38,199 nt of DNA from Limnohabitans sp. (GTDB taxonomy: Bacteria; Bacteroidota; Bacteroidia; Flavobacteriales; Flavobacteriaceae): the NCBI GenBank assembly GCA_030053945.1, contig JASGCW010000034.1, forward strand, positions 1-38,199, in the 5' to 3' direction. Under the pieces are notes generated by a model. The model worked only from the letters and a program-made list of their open reading frames with translations, made no database searches and had not been told where the DNA came from. Below are positions 25,331 through 34,434 of this stretch, one piece after another (the stretch's first letter is position 1; every line of letters starts with the position of its first letter). The position numbers and the translations under genes were made by a program.

Positions 25331-25708
25331 TTTAAAGTTTTATTTATTTTCCCTACTCTGTTAGCTTTTCGGGTTCCGCTTTTTTAAAATACTCTTTCAA
25401 AAGTATAGTAGTGGTATGCTTATTTTTTTTGCTATTTATTGAAAGTCACTTTTGAATGAGTGAATGGATAGAATTAATTATTGGAGTGAATTTTGATGAA
25501 AGTAATCAGGAAAGAGGATACCTCAATTTTAAAAATTACATATTACATAAGTTTCGTCTTCCAACTCCCAGTTCCCTTCTTCTAGCTCTAACTAGTTACA
25601 AAAAACAAAACTGCAATATGAGTTAGTGAAAAACTTCTTTCAGTTAGTGATTGGTTAAAAATATCTAATAAAAACTTTTACTTTTGTTAGAATAATATTC
25701 TAAATAAA
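25331..25708. other. Divergent intergenic region between surface-protein operon and sensor kinase
   Basis: No gene is seen. The region contains the right copy of the direct repeat (25556-25591), two copies of AGTTAGTGA (25621-25629 and 25642-25650), and a -7-like TACTTTTG at 25679-25686. A possible -33 TTG at 25651 is 25 bases away, slightly longer than usual. Confidence 0.5.
25556..25591 (+). repeat. Direct repeat, right copy (partner 20879-20914)
   Basis: This is the second copy of the 36-base segment, ending CTAGCTCTAA. Similarity is highest in its last 19 bases. It lies within the divergent promoter region of the kinase. Confidence 0.5.
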
Positions 25709-28651
25709 TTGACTTTTAAAAATATAAATACAGTTTTCTTTTTTTTAATTCTCAACTTACTAGTAATACCTAATTTTGCTCAGGAAATAGTTATGAAACA
25801 TTTTGGAGTGAATGAAGGTTTACCAAGTTCAGAATGTTATGCTGTATTTCAAGATAGTTTAGGATATATATGGTTTGCATCAGATGGTGGTGTTTCTCGA
25901 TTTGATGGATATAAATTTGTGACTTACACTACAACTAATGGTTTGCCAGACAATACAATTTTTCATATTTGTGAGGATAACCACAAAAGAATCTGGTTTA
26001 CGTCATATTCCAATAAACTTTCTTATTATGATTATAAAACCGATGCTATTCATCAATTAAAGATTAATGAAGAATTGTCAAAGGGTGTAAGAGGAATTTT
26101 TCAAAGTTTTAATTTTGATAGTAAAGATGTTTTGTATCTCGCTACTCAATATCAAGGATATTATAAAATAAAGCCTCCATACAACAAGTTAGGGGCAATA
26201 AATCATAAATTTAGTTCTTTTTACATAAAAGAATTAGACAATCATAAAATTATTTTTAGTTTTTTAGCAAATGAAAAGATAAAAAATAGTCGAATTCATT
26301 TACAAACACTTCATTTTTTAAAAAAGAGTTATTGTTTAAATTATGGAATGAATACGGCACGTTACCATTGTACAAAATTGAGCGATGAAACTTATTTTCA
26401 TACGCAGGGGCTGAAGTTGTTAAAAATTGATAAAAATCGAACTACAGAACTCCTTAATTTAGATATTGCAAAAAAGCCTTCAATAATAACTGTTAGTGCA
26501 GATTCAGAAGATAGACTGTGGGTTAATTATTTTAAAAAAGGGACGTCTGTTTTTTTAAAAAATAAATACCAAGCCCCTTATAGAGAATTTTTAAAAGATT
26601 TAAGTGTTACTTGTGTTCTTGAGGATGCAGAAAAGGGGATATGGATTTCAACTTTAGATGAGGGGGTGTTTTATATTCCAAATCTCAATTTTTCATATTA
26701 TAATAAAACTATTAATAAAGTATTATCTATTGAAGAACTAAATGATAAGATTTATTTATTAACACCTAAAAGTATTGATGTTTTTGACCATTTCAAAAAT
26801 AAAGTATCAACTGTATATAATGTACAAGAAGAGGTTACTCCCCTAAGTTTTTTTAAAAATCGTAATAATGAATTAATTATTTCAGGAACTTCTCCATTTA
26901 TATATAATCCTAGTGAGAAAGGGAAATCAAGAGTGAAATTTATAGGGGAGAATATGTTACCAGTCCGTTTAAGAAACATTATTTCTCTCAATGATGATAC
27001 AGATATAGGTTATACGACAATGCGTCTTTATAAGATAAACAAGAAGAAAAATTATATTGAAGAAATATGTGTATTACCATCTCTAATTTATTCTTTGACA
27101 AAAGTGGGGAATGATGTATGGATTAGCACACAAAATGGATCGTTTACGTTGGATAAATCATTAAAATTAAAAGCACATAAAGAGGTTAAATTTTTTGATG
27201 AACGAATTGAAGATATAGCAAAAGTAGGAGAAACTCTAATTTTTGCTACTAGAGGACACGGTATCTTTTATTTTAAAAATGGAAAAGTTCTCAAAAATAT
27301 TACAGAAAGAGATGGATTATCCAGCAATCTATGCAAAAAAGTCAAAGTTGATTCAGATGGAGTAGTTTGGGTAGCAACAAACAAAGGTCTTTCTGTTATT
27401 AAGGAAACAAAGGGTAGAACTAATGTTATCGCTCTAAACACAAATAACGGATTGATAGATAATGAAGTTAATAATTTTTTAATTTACAATGATACATTAC
27501 ACATAGCTACTAATAATGGCGTTTCAACCATTGCACGAAATGATGTTTTATTGCCGAAACCTTATAACATACCTGTTACTATTGAAAAATTTATTGTAAA
27601 CAAAGTACAGAAAGATTTTACATTAAAACATAACTTAAATCATAATCAAAATTTTATTCAAATTAATTACAAAGGCCTATATATGAAAGGCAATGGTAAA
27701 GTAAATTATATTTATAAGCTAGAAGGATTAGAAGATAGTTGGAACACTACAACTAACACCTTTGTGCAGTTTACCACTTTGCCTCCAGGGAAATATAAAT
27801 TTATCGTGTATGCACTTACAAACAATGGAGAAAAATCTAAAATACCTGGAATTATTAATTTTACTATAAAAAAACCTTTTTGGGAAACGTGGTGGTTTTA
27901 TTCTATACTTTTTGGAACGATGTCGTTGAGTTTGTTTTTGGTTTATCGCAATCGAATTAAAAGGGTAACTAAAATTGAACGCGAAAAAGCCGAGTTAAAT
28001 AAAAGAATATACGAATCTGAATTGAAGGCACTGCGTTCTCAAATGAATCCGCATTTTATGTTTAATGCAATCAATTCTATCCAGAATTTTGTAATTAAAA
28101 ATGATACGGTATCTGCTCAAAAATATTTAACAAAATTTGCAAGATTGATTCGTCATGTATTGGAAAATTCAAAATATGAATATGTATTGTTAAGTAATGA
28201 GATAGAAATGCTTAATTTGTATGTAGGATTAGAAGCTTTGCGCGCTTCATTTTCTTTCGATTATGATATTACTGTAGATGAGGCTGTAAATGCTGAACTT
28301 ACTTTTATTCCGCCTATGATAATTCAACCATTTATAGAAAATGCAATTCTGCATGGTATTATTCCACTAACTGAAAGGAGAGGAAAATTGTTAATTAGTT
28401 TTGTAAATGAAAATACAATTTTAAAATGTATTGTAGAAGATAATGGAATAGGAAGAGAAGCAGCACATCAAATTAAGTTGAAAAAGCAGCTTAGTCACAA
28501 ATCAATGGGGATGTCAGTAACACAAGAAAGAATGAAGCTTTTAGGTAGGCAAAACGACAAATTTTCTGCAAAAGTTGAAATTGAAGACAAATTTGATGAA
28601 GGAAAACCTGTAGGTACGATTGTAAAAATAGTTATAGATTTAAAAAAATAA
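25709..28651 (+). CDS. Two-component propeller sensor histidine kinase (LytS-type, Y_Y_Y domain)
   Basis: This 980-residue membrane sensor has a signal peptide/anchor (1-24, ending NFA/QE), a large periplasmic region built of propeller repeats (YIWFASDGGVSRFDGYKF, then RIWFTSYSNKLSYYDY, RLWVNYF, GIWISTLDEGVFYI, VVWVATNKGLSVI), a Y_Y_Y-type domain at ~630-725, one membrane helix (~729-748), and a cytoplasmic His_kinase/HATPase part. The phosphoacceptor lies in QMNPHFMFNAINSIQNFV with H782; the N box is QPFIENAILHGI and the G box VEDNGIGR. The start is TTG 25709, since no ATG precedes the signal peptide. It is followed after 4 bp by a LytTR regulator, forming a two-component pair. Propeller-type sensors often respond to oligosaccharides or peptides, but the ligand here is unknown. 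Confidence 0.93.
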   Translation: MTFKNINTVFFFLILNLLVIPNFAQEIVMKHFGVNEGLPSSECYAVFQDSLGYIWFASDGGVSRFDGYKFVTYTTTNGLPDNTIFHICEDNHKRIWFTSYSNKLSYYDYKTDAIHQLKINEELSKGVRGIFQSFNFDSKDVLYLATQYQGYYKIKPPYNKLGAINHKFSSFYIKELDNHKIIFSFLANEKIKNSRIHLQTLHFLKKSYCLNYGMNTARYHCTKLSDETYFHTQGLKLLKIDKNRTTELLNLDIAKKPSIITVSADSEDRLWVNYFKKGTSVFLKNKYQAPYREFLKDLSVTCVLEDAEKGIWISTLDEGVFYIPNLNFSYYNKTINKVLSIEELNDKIYLLTPKSIDVFDHFKNKVSTVYNVQEEVTPLSFFKNRNNELIISGTSPFIYNPSEKGKSRVKFIGENMLPVRLRNIISLNDDTDIGYTTMRLYKINKKKNYIEEICVLPSLIYSLTKVGNDVWISTQNGSFTLDKSLKLKAHKEVKFFDERIEDIAKVGETLIFATRGHGIFYFKNGKVLKNITERDGLSSNLCKKVKVDSDGVVWVATNKGLSVIKETKGRTNVIALNTNNGLIDNEVNNFLIYNDTLHIATNNGVSTIARNDVLLPKPYNIPVTIEKFIVNKVQKDFTLKHNLNHNQNFIQINYKGLYMKGNGKVNYIYKLEGLEDSWNTTTNTFVQFTTLPPGKYKFIVYALTNNGEKSKIPGIINFTIKKPFWETWWFYSILFGTMSLSLFLVYRNRIKRVTKIEREKAELNKRIYESELKALRSQMNPHFMFNAINSIQNFVIKNDTVSAQKYLTKFARLIRHVLENSKYEYVLLSNEIEMLNLYVGLEALRASFSFDYDITVDEAVNAELTFIPPMIIQPFIENAILHGIIPLTERRGKLLISFVNENTILKCIVEDNGIGREAAHQIKLKKQLSHKSMGMSVTQERMKLLGRQNDKFSAKVEIEDKFDEGKPVGTIVKIVIDLKK

Positions 28652-28655
28652 AAAT

Positions 28656-29414
28656 ATGATAAAAGCAGTAATAGTTGATGATGAAATAGCTGGAGCAGAA
28701 GTTTTGGAATATTTAGTTAAACAATATTGTCCAGATATTGAAATTATATCTATTCAACATTCTGTTGATTCGGCAATAGATACTATAAAAAAAGTACAGC
28801 CAGATTTAGTTTTTCTTGATATAGAAATGCCAACAGGGACTGGATTTGATGTGATTAAAAATACATCAGAACTAAATTATGTGACTATTTTTATTACAGC
28901 TTATGAAAATTATGCGATAAAAGCATTTAAAACCAATGCTTTGGATTATTTATTGAAACCAATCGATATTGAAGAGTTAGTAAATGCTGTCGAAAAAGTT
29001 AGAAAAAAAATTAATAATTCAAAAAGTTCAATAAGCAATGACTTAGAGGAAGTTATTATTAATTCATTAAACAAGAATAATAATAGTAATAAAAGACTGG
29101 CCGTTTCTACTTTTGATGGAGTAATAATGCTTGATACCAATGATGTTATTTATCTTGAAGCAGATTCAAATTATACTAATGTTTATATGAAAGACAATAA
29201 AAAAATGTTAATCTCTAAAACATTAAAATATTTTGAAGATTCTTTGCCTAATTCAAGTTTTTTTAGAGTTCATAAAACTTTTATAATTAATATTAGTGCA
29301 ATAGTAAAATATTTAAATAGTGATGGAGGTTATATCATTTTGTCAAATAATGCTAAGATTCCAATTTCTAGATCTAAAAAGAATGAATTAATGCAGAAGT
29401 TGAATGTTTTGTAA
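28656..29414 (+). CDS. LytTR family response regulator
   Basis: This 252-residue DNA-binding response regulator pairs with the kinase just upstream, four bases away. The receiver domain (~1-120) has the acidic pocket D9/D10, phosphoacceptor D55 in LVFLDIEMP, and K101 in DYLLKPIDI. The LytTR DNA-binding domain (~149-250) has the family features VIYLEADSNYTNVYM, SSFFRVHKTFIINI and ISRSKKNELMQKL. LytTR proteins bind short repeats upstream of target promoters. Candidate target genes are the divergent surface-protein operon at 20936-25330 or the kinase itself, but I found no convincing binding site, so this is inference. No terminator is visible after its stop; the dispersed repeat copy C follows after 37 bases. 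Confidence 0.95.
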   Translation: MIKAVIVDDEIAGAEVLEYLVKQYCPDIEIISIQHSVDSAIDTIKKVQPDLVFLDIEMPTGTGFDVIKNTSELNYVTIFITAYENYAIKAFKTNALDYLLKPIDIEELVNAVEKVRKKINNSKSSISNDLEEVIINSLNKNNNSNKRLAVSTFDGVIMLDTNDVIYLEADSNYTNVYMKDNKKMLISKTLKYFEDSLPNSSFFRVHKTFIINISAIVKYLNSDGGYIILSNNAKIPISRSKKNELMQKLNVL

Positions 29415-29450
29415 GTAGAAGTTGACTCAGATTTGAACGTATTTAAAGTG

Positions 29451-29649
29451 AACTCGACGAAAAATTACTATTTTTTCTGCCACGAATGCACGAATTAAAA
29501 AGGTTTAGTTTATTAAATTCGTCGCCTAAAGCGAAATTCGAATATACACAAATCGAATCATTCTAATATTTAGTTCTAGATTCGTGTATTCGTGGCATTA
29601 ATATACGCGTAATTATTGTTTAGCAAAGGCATATTATCGAAATCACGTT
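29451..29649 (+). repeat. Dispersed repeat, copy C (most complete)
   Basis: This 199-bp non-coding element begins AACTCGACGAAAAATTAC and ends AATCACGTT. It contains an imperfect inverted pair, TGCCACGAATGCACGAAT (29478-29495) and ATTCGTGTATTCGTGGCA (29580-29597), with one mismatch across 18 bases, plus a smaller nested pair TTCGTCGC/GCGAA around 29519-29535. Its reverse complement recurs at 12364-12551 and a part at 1-48. It has no coding potential and is probably a non-autonomous element. Confidence 0.8.
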
Positions 29650-29723
29650 ATTTATTAAAAAACAACCTTAATTTATTAAATGATTGAAATAGTATTATTG
29701 AATACTGAAAACTAACCTTTATA

Positions 29724-30341
29724 TTAGAAACTAATCTTTTGCTTCAATAAATATTCCTTAGCATATCTGCCTTCATTGAATAATAAATCAAGAATGCTCA
29801 AATTGTTCAAGTAACCGTGTTTTTCTTCAAAAACTTGGGTGTAGGGTTCGAATATAGAAGTGTCTTTCTTGCCGTTAGCCAAACTTCTTAAATCATTAAA
29901 AGTTGGAGCCTCCTGAAAGTATTCTGTAGTCTTGTTATGGTCAAATTGTAACCCAAGGCATTTAGATACTATTTCGATGGTTTGGAAGTTTAAATCCATC
30001 AAGAAAGTATGCTTTTTCTCAAAAATAGGAGCAATTGCATCTTCGTAATATTCAAAAAAAGGAGAGGTTCTATAGGCCGCTTCTAATGATTTGAAGTGTT
30101 GTTTTTGCCAGTCGAAAGCAGTTTCTAGACGAACATCTTTGGTTTTTTGATGTACTTCTTTACTGTGTTTTATGGGGATATTTAATAACTGAATACCGTT
30201 TGGACTGTAAATATACATCCGGTTTCTGTTTGTTTGTTTCTGGAAATTGTCATCCATTTCAAAGGTTACTGTCTCTGCTTGTGCAATAGCAACAAAATGA
30301 CTAATGGAAGGAAAGTATGTAGGGTGGATTAAGAGATTCAT
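29724..30341 (-). CDS. WbqC family protein
   Basis: This 205-residue protein belongs to the WbqC-like family. Recognisable features are the opening MNLLIHPTYFPSISHFVAIAQ, a central NRNRMYIYSPNGIQLLNIPI, and the block ETAFDWQKQHFKSLEAAYRTSPFFEYYEDAI (ends ETAFDWQKQHFKS and SPFFEYYEDAI). Founding members occur in O-antigen clusters, but the biochemical role is not clear to me. There is no signal peptide. It is the last gene of the parA-parB-DUF5683-dapB-lepB-wbqC run, an order common in Bacteroidota, 73 bp after lepB with a hairpin between. No damage is seen. Confidence 0.85.
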   Translation of the reverse strand: MNLLIHPTYFPSISHFVAIAQAETVTFEMDDNFQKQTNRNRMYIYSPNGIQLLNIPIKHSKEVHQKTKDVRLETAFDWQKQHFKSLEAAYRTSPFFEYYEDAIAPIFEKKHTFLMDLNFQTIEIVSKCLGLQFDHNKTTEYFQEAPTFNDLRSLANGKKDTSIFEPYTQVFEEKHGYLNNLSILDLLFNEGRYAKEYLLKQKISF

Positions 30342-30363
30342 TAAATTCAGTTTAAAGTTTAAA

Positions 30364-30401
30364 GTTTAAGGTTCCAAGCTTGTCAGCTTGAAACCTTAAA
30401 C
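30364..30401 (-). repeat. Hairpin between lepB and wbqC
   Basis: GTTTAAGGTTCCAAGC (30364-30379) pairs with GCTTGAAACCTTAAAC (30386-30401), with one mismatch in 16 bp and a 6-base loop. There is no T tract on either side, so this may be a repeat or mRNA-stability element rather than a strong terminator. Confidence 0.6.
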
Positions 30402-30414
30402 CTGAAACAAAAAA

Positions 30415-32169
30415 TTATGCATTTTTCTTTTTCTTATTTCTGTACCAGTCGTATCCAAACCATACAGCCATAAAAACTAAGAAATATTTAAAATAAGATA
30501 CTGGTTCTCCATCACCACTAACAGTAGTAAACAAACGATTCCAGCGAATTTTATCAAAAGCTTTACCCCAAGGAATGTTTTGGTCTATACTCCACCAAAT
30601 AAAAACTGGTTTTCCTACCACATGATCAAACGGAACAAAGCCCCAGTAACGACTATCTTCAGAATTATGTCGGTTATCTCCCATCATCCAGTAATAATCT
30701 TGTTTGAAGGTGTAGTTCACTGCTTCACGATCATTAATGTAAATTTTGCCACCTTTTTCTTCTAGTTTGTTCCCTTCATACACAGTAATTAATCTTCTGT
30801 AAAAAGGAAGTGTTTCTTTATTTAAGGCAACAGTTTTGTTCGCTTCAGGTATATAAATAGGTCCTAAGTTATCTTGCGACCATTTTTGATTATGAGGAAA
30901 AATGTCATATTGTTTTTTTATTCTAAGAGGATCTCTTAAATAATCAAAATTATGTTTTGTTCTTTCAATTGATATAATTTCACTATTTCTTTTTATAGTG
31001 GCAATCATATCTTCTGGAATTGTTATAATATAAGTGTTTGCTAATTGTTTCAGTTTTAGATTTCCAACTAAAACTTCTTCAACCTCTTGATTAAAAAATC
31101 CAGCTACTTCAACATTTTCTCTGTCTGGTCTATTTATTTCCGTTAGATAAACTTTCTTATCATTTTTATTTTTTAATAAGTAACTTCTAAATTTTAAATC
31201 ATCCCAATAGATTTTGTTAATTACGTATACTGGTAAAATACCGTCGTTTCCTATTGCATAATTAGTGAGAAATTGAGAAGTTAATTGAGTCTTAGTTCTT
31301 ACAACATAATTGTACTGTAATCTCGTTCTATCGTTGTAAGTTTGTTGTTTATTATTAATATAAACATCACCATTTTTAATAGATAAGTTATCACCTGGTA
31401 AACCTACGCATCTTTTTACGTAATTAGAACGTTTGTCTTTAGGTTTGTCTGCGTGTCGTTTTGATTTATCAAAAAACTGATACACTGTATCTACTGGCCA
31501 ATTGAAAACTACAATATCACCATGTTTAATTTCTTGTGCTCCTGGTAGGCGGAAAGAAGGTAATTGAGGCCAACTTGAGTAAGATTTTATACCTGTAAAT
31601 GGAATACTATCGTGTACCATAGGTAAAGCAACTGCTGTATTTGGAGTTCTAGCTCCATAATGAAACTTGCTTACAAATAAGTAATCCCCTATTAGTAATG
31701 ATTTTTCTAATGATGAGGTAGGAATCGTAAAAGGTTGCATTAGATACGTATGTACTAATGTAGCTACCACAATGGCATATAAAGCAGAGGCGATAGTATC
31801 TCCTGCTTTTGTAGTAGCTGTTAGGCTTCTGTCACGTTTGTAAGTAACTTCTTCAAAATAGTTTACATAATAAATATAAAAACCAAGTGTTACAACGCCT
31901 AAAATGGTATCTTTTTCTTTGTTTTTTCCAAAGCTTCTTAATGTTTCTACCCAAGTAACGATAAACATAATAATGTTTATAACAGGTATAAAGAGTAGGG
32001 CAGTCCACCAAGTAGGTCTATTAATGATTTTCATTAATACTATTGCGTTGTAAATAGGGATAAACGCTTCCCAAGATTTTCTACCTGCTTTTTCGTATAA
32101 TTTCCAAGTTCCTAGTCCGTGAATTACCTGAATTACTAAGAAAAATATAAACCACTGTAATGCTGTCAT
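30415..32169 (-). CDS. lepB: Signal peptidase I LepB (long Bacteroidota form)
   Basis: LepB removes signal peptides from exported proteins at the outer face of the cytoplasmic membrane. This one has 584 residues, nearly twice E. coli's 324. Residues 1-105 contain membrane helices resembling DUF5684, then a third membrane segment (~126-145). The serine/lysine dyad is S153 in IPTSSLEKSLLIGDYLFVSK (box B) and K252 in YVKRCVGLPGD (box D), and box E is MMGDNRHNSEDSRYWG near 513. A ~230-residue insertion, roughly 275-495, sits between boxes D and E; this is typical of the Bacteroidota form as I recall it. The final ~35 residues include another membrane helix (FKYFLVFMAVWFGYDWY). ATG 32169. dapB lies 80 bp upstream. 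Confidence 0.96.
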   Translation of the reverse strand: MTALQWFIFFLVIQVIHGLGTWKLYEKAGRKSWEAFIPIYNAIVLMKIINRPTWWTALLFIPVINIIMFIVTWVETLRSFGKNKEKDTILGVVTLGFYIYYVNYFEEVTYKRDRSLTATTKAGDTIASALYAIVVATLVHTYLMQPFTIPTSSLEKSLLIGDYLFVSKFHYGARTPNTAVALPMVHDSIPFTGIKSYSSWPQLPSFRLPGAQEIKHGDIVVFNWPVDTVYQFFDKSKRHADKPKDKRSNYVKRCVGLPGDNLSIKNGDVYINNKQQTYNDRTRLQYNYVVRTKTQLTSQFLTNYAIGNDGILPVYVINKIYWDDLKFRSYLLKNKNDKKVYLTEINRPDRENVEVAGFFNQEVEEVLVGNLKLKQLANTYIITIPEDMIATIKRNSEIISIERTKHNFDYLRDPLRIKKQYDIFPHNQKWSQDNLGPIYIPEANKTVALNKETLPFYRRLITVYEGNKLEEKGGKIYINDREAVNYTFKQDYYWMMGDNRHNSEDSRYWGFVPFDHVVGKPVFIWWSIDQNIPWGKAFDKIRWNRLFTTVSGDGEPVSYFKYFLVFMAVWFGYDWYRNKKKKNA

Positions 32170-32249
32170 CTTAATTTTAGAATTTAGAGTTTAGAATTTA
32201 GAATTCTAACTGTTTTATTAATTGTTTCTTATTATATAGTTGTCTTTTA
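32170..32249. other. dapB-lepB spacer with tandem TTTAGAA units
   Basis: TTTAGAATTTAGAG then TTTAGAATTTAGAA at 32177-32204 is a short tandem repeat of the 7-mer TTTAGAA or TTTAGAG. The rest shows no motif. Confidence 0.5.
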
Positions 32250-32957
32250 CTATTTGTTGTTTAATGAAAGCACATCTTTCATTGTGAAAATTCCTTTTTT
32301 TCCTGCTAACCACTCAGCCGCTATCACAGCTCCTAGTGCAAATCCTTCACGATTATGAGCTGTGTGTTTGATTTCAATTTGATCTACTTCACTATCGTAA
32401 AAAATACTGTGCGTACCTGGAATATTTTCTATTCGTTTTACTTCAATATGAACTTGGTTTTCGTTAGCCTTTTCTAAAGTCCAAGATTCATATTTTGAAT
32501 TTTCTAGTATTCCATTTGCAAGTGAAATTGCAGTTCCACTAGGTGCATCTAATTTTTGAGTATGATGTATTTCTTCCATAGAGACTTTGTACTGCGAAAG
32601 ATTTGCCATCATTTTTGCTAGGTAATCATTTAGCTCGAAGAAAATATTTACTCCTAAACTAAAATTTGAGCCATAAATAAAGGCGCCATTTTTTTCTTTA
32701 CAAAGAGCAACCATTTCATCATAGTGTTCAAGCCATCCCGTTGTGCCACACACTACAGGAATATTAGTAGTAAAACATTCAGAAATGTTACAAACAGCGC
32801 TGTCAGGTACGCTAAAATCTATAGCTACATCTGCTTTTTCAAGTCCGTCAAAAGTAGCCTCACTTGATTTGCGCAATACAATTTCGTGTCCACGTTCTAA
32901 AGCAATTCTTTCTATTACTTTACCCATTTTTCCGTATCCTAAAAGTGCTATTTTCAT
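32250..32957 (-). CDS. dapB: 4-hydroxy-tetrahydrodipicolinate reductase DapB
   Basis: DapB reduces 4-hydroxy-tetrahydrodipicolinate with NAD(P)H in the lysine and diaminopimelate pathway, supplying both protein and peptidoglycan. At 235 residues it is slightly short but complete. The Rossmann nucleotide motif is GYGKMGK (7-13), the central signature is MEEIHHTQKLDAPSGTAIS with the catalytic H and K, and the domain closes with AHNREGFALGAVIAAEWL and GIFTMKDVL. ATG 32957 shares one base with the stop of the DUF5683 gene, so translation is coupled. It follows parA, parB and DUF5683 in a Bacteroidota-typical operon. Confidence 0.96.
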   Translation of the reverse strand: MKIALLGYGKMGKVIERIALERGHEIVLRKSSEATFDGLEKADVAIDFSVPDSAVCNISECFTTNIPVVCGTTGWLEHYDEMVALCKEKNGAFIYGSNFSLGVNIFFELNDYLAKMMANLSQYKVSMEEIHHTQKLDAPSGTAISLANGILENSKYESWTLEKANENQVHIEVKRIENIPGTHSIFYDSEVDQIEIKHTAHNREGFALGAVIAAEWLAGKKGIFTMKDVLSLNNK

Positions 32958-33517
32958 TAAAACTTATAATTAAGTGTTAATCCTAAATTTTGATTGTATG
33001 TAAAAGGATTTGTTTGAATTTCTGGTTTGACTGTTAATTTTCCATTTACGTTAAATTGCTGTAAATGTGCGTCAACATTTGCATCAACAATATTTAAAAC
33101 ATAAAAAGCAACAGTTACTAATAGTGATAAATCTCTATTTCGTTGATGATATTTTTGTGCATCTAGTAATCTGGAATCGCTTAAAATTCCTTTAAATGGA
33201 TCAGTACTATTTGTTCCTAATAATAGTCTTTCTTTATAAGCATCGCGATACTCGTTATATTTATTTTCATTAAAAATATACGAATATAAGCTAACTCCAA
33301 GTGCAGCATAAACAATAGGTATTTTCCAATATTTTTTATTGTATGCCTGACCAGCTCCTGGTAATAATGCCGAATAAAAAGCTGCCTTTGAAGGGCGTAA
33401 TGGATCTATAGTTACAGAAACGGTATCTTTTGCTTTCAGAGTTAATTTTTCTTGACTAAATCCTGAAAAATTCCCTAGGTAGAAACAAAAAAATAGTATG
33501 TAAAACCAAAACTTCAC
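32957..33517 (-). CDS. DUF5683 domain-containing membrane protein
   Basis: This 186-residue protein has a signal peptide (about 1-20, ending GFSQ) and a family core PSKAAFYSALLPGAGQAYNKKYWKIPIVYAALGVSLYSYIF (ends PSKAAFYSALLPGAGQ and VYAALGVSLYSYIF), followed by a NEYRDAYKERL helix and a second hydrophobic helix LLVTVAFYVLNIVDANVDAHL. This matches DUF5683, whose function is not established to my knowledge. GTG 33517 is the predicted start, sharing one base with the parB stop; no in-frame ATG exists nearer. It also shares one base with dapB. Its fixed place between chromosome segregation and cell-wall genes suggests it could be an envelope-assembly factor, but this is inference only. Confidence 0.88.
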   Translation of the reverse strand: MKFWFYILFFCFYLGNFSGFSQEKLTLKAKDTVSVTIDPLRPSKAAFYSALLPGAGQAYNKKYWKIPIVYAALGVSLYSYIFNENKYNEYRDAYKERLLLGTNSTDPFKGILSDSRLLDAQKYHQRNRDLSLLVTVAFYVLNIVDANVDAHLQQFNVNGKLTVKPEIQTNPFTYNQNLGLTLNYKF

Positions 33518-34416
33518 TAACCTTTGATTAATTTAATGATGCGATTGAAGTCTTCCTCAGAATGAAAAGGAATTGTTATTTTTCCTTTACCATTTCCTGC
33601 AACTTTTATATCAACTTTAGCTCCAAAATAATCGCTAAAAGATTTTTTCTCATCAAGACTTACATCAAATGCCGAATCTGTTTTTTTTGCTGGAGAAACT
33701 TTTTCAGGAGTTCCTTCGTGATATGCTTTTACTAATGCTTCAGTTTCGCGAACAGATAAATTTTCACTAACAATTTTTTGATAAATGTTTGTTTGAGCAT
33801 CGTGATCATCTATATTGATGATTGCACGACCATGTCCCATAGAGATAAATCCGTCACGAATTCCCGTTTGAATAATAGGGTCTAATTTTAACAAACGCAT
33901 ATAGTTTGCTACTGTAGAACGTTTTTTTCCTACTCTATCACTTACTTGCTCTTGTGTTAATTGAATTTCGTCCATCAAACGTTGATACGATAAAGCAATT
34001 TCGATAGGGTCTAAATCGTGACGTTGAATGTTCTCAACAAGTGCCATTGTTAGCGATTCGTTGTCATCTGCTAAACGTATATAGGCAGGAACTGTTTTTA
34101 ATCCAACAATTTTGGAAGCGCGTAAACGACGCTCTCCAGAAATTAATTGGTATTTATTAAAATCCATTTTACGAACAGTAATAGGTTGTATAACTCCTAG
34201 TTCGCGTATAGATGTTGCTAATTCTTGTAAAGATTCTTCATTAAAATTGGTTCGCGGCTGAAACGGGTTAATTTCAATAGAGTCAATTTCTAACTCAATG
34301 ATATTACCTACAACTTTTTCTGCATTTTTATCGGTAACAGATTTGATGTCGTTTTCTGGGTCTTTCAAAAGTGCCGATAAACCTCTCCCCATTGCTTGTT
34401 TTTTTGCCAATGCCAT
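33517..34416 (-). CDS. parB: Chromosome-partitioning protein ParB
   Basis: ParB is the centromere-binding CTPase that loads at parS and works with ParA to separate origins. At 299 residues it is typical. The N-terminal domain (~36-125) contains EINPFQPRTNFNEESLQELATS (ends EINPFQPR and LQELATS), then ELGVIQPITVRK, and the CTP-binding GERRLRA (115-121) plus VENIQRHDL; the helix-turn-helix region follows as SDRVGKKRSTVANYMRLLKL, and the C-terminal dimerisation domain ends IIKLIKG. No canonical parS (TGTTTCACGTGAAACA) was found in this window. parA lies 18 bp upstream, parB shares a base with DUF5683. This layout indicates a chromosomal ParAB, not a plasmid pair. Confidence 0.96.
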   Translation of the reverse strand: MALAKKQAMGRGLSALLKDPENDIKSVTDKNAEKVVGNIIELEIDSIEINPFQPRTNFNEESLQELATSIRELGVIQPITVRKMDFNKYQLISGERRLRASKIVGLKTVPAYIRLADDNESLTMALVENIQRHDLDPIEIALSYQRLMDEIQLTQEQVSDRVGKKRSTVANYMRLLKLDPIIQTGIRDGFISMGHGRAIINIDDHDAQTNIYQKIVSENLSVRETEALVKAYHEGTPEKVSPAKKTDSAFDVSLDEKKSFSDYFGAKVDIKVAGNGKGKITIPFHSEEDFNRIIKLIKG

Positions 34417-34434
34417 ATATCTTTCTCCTAAATC

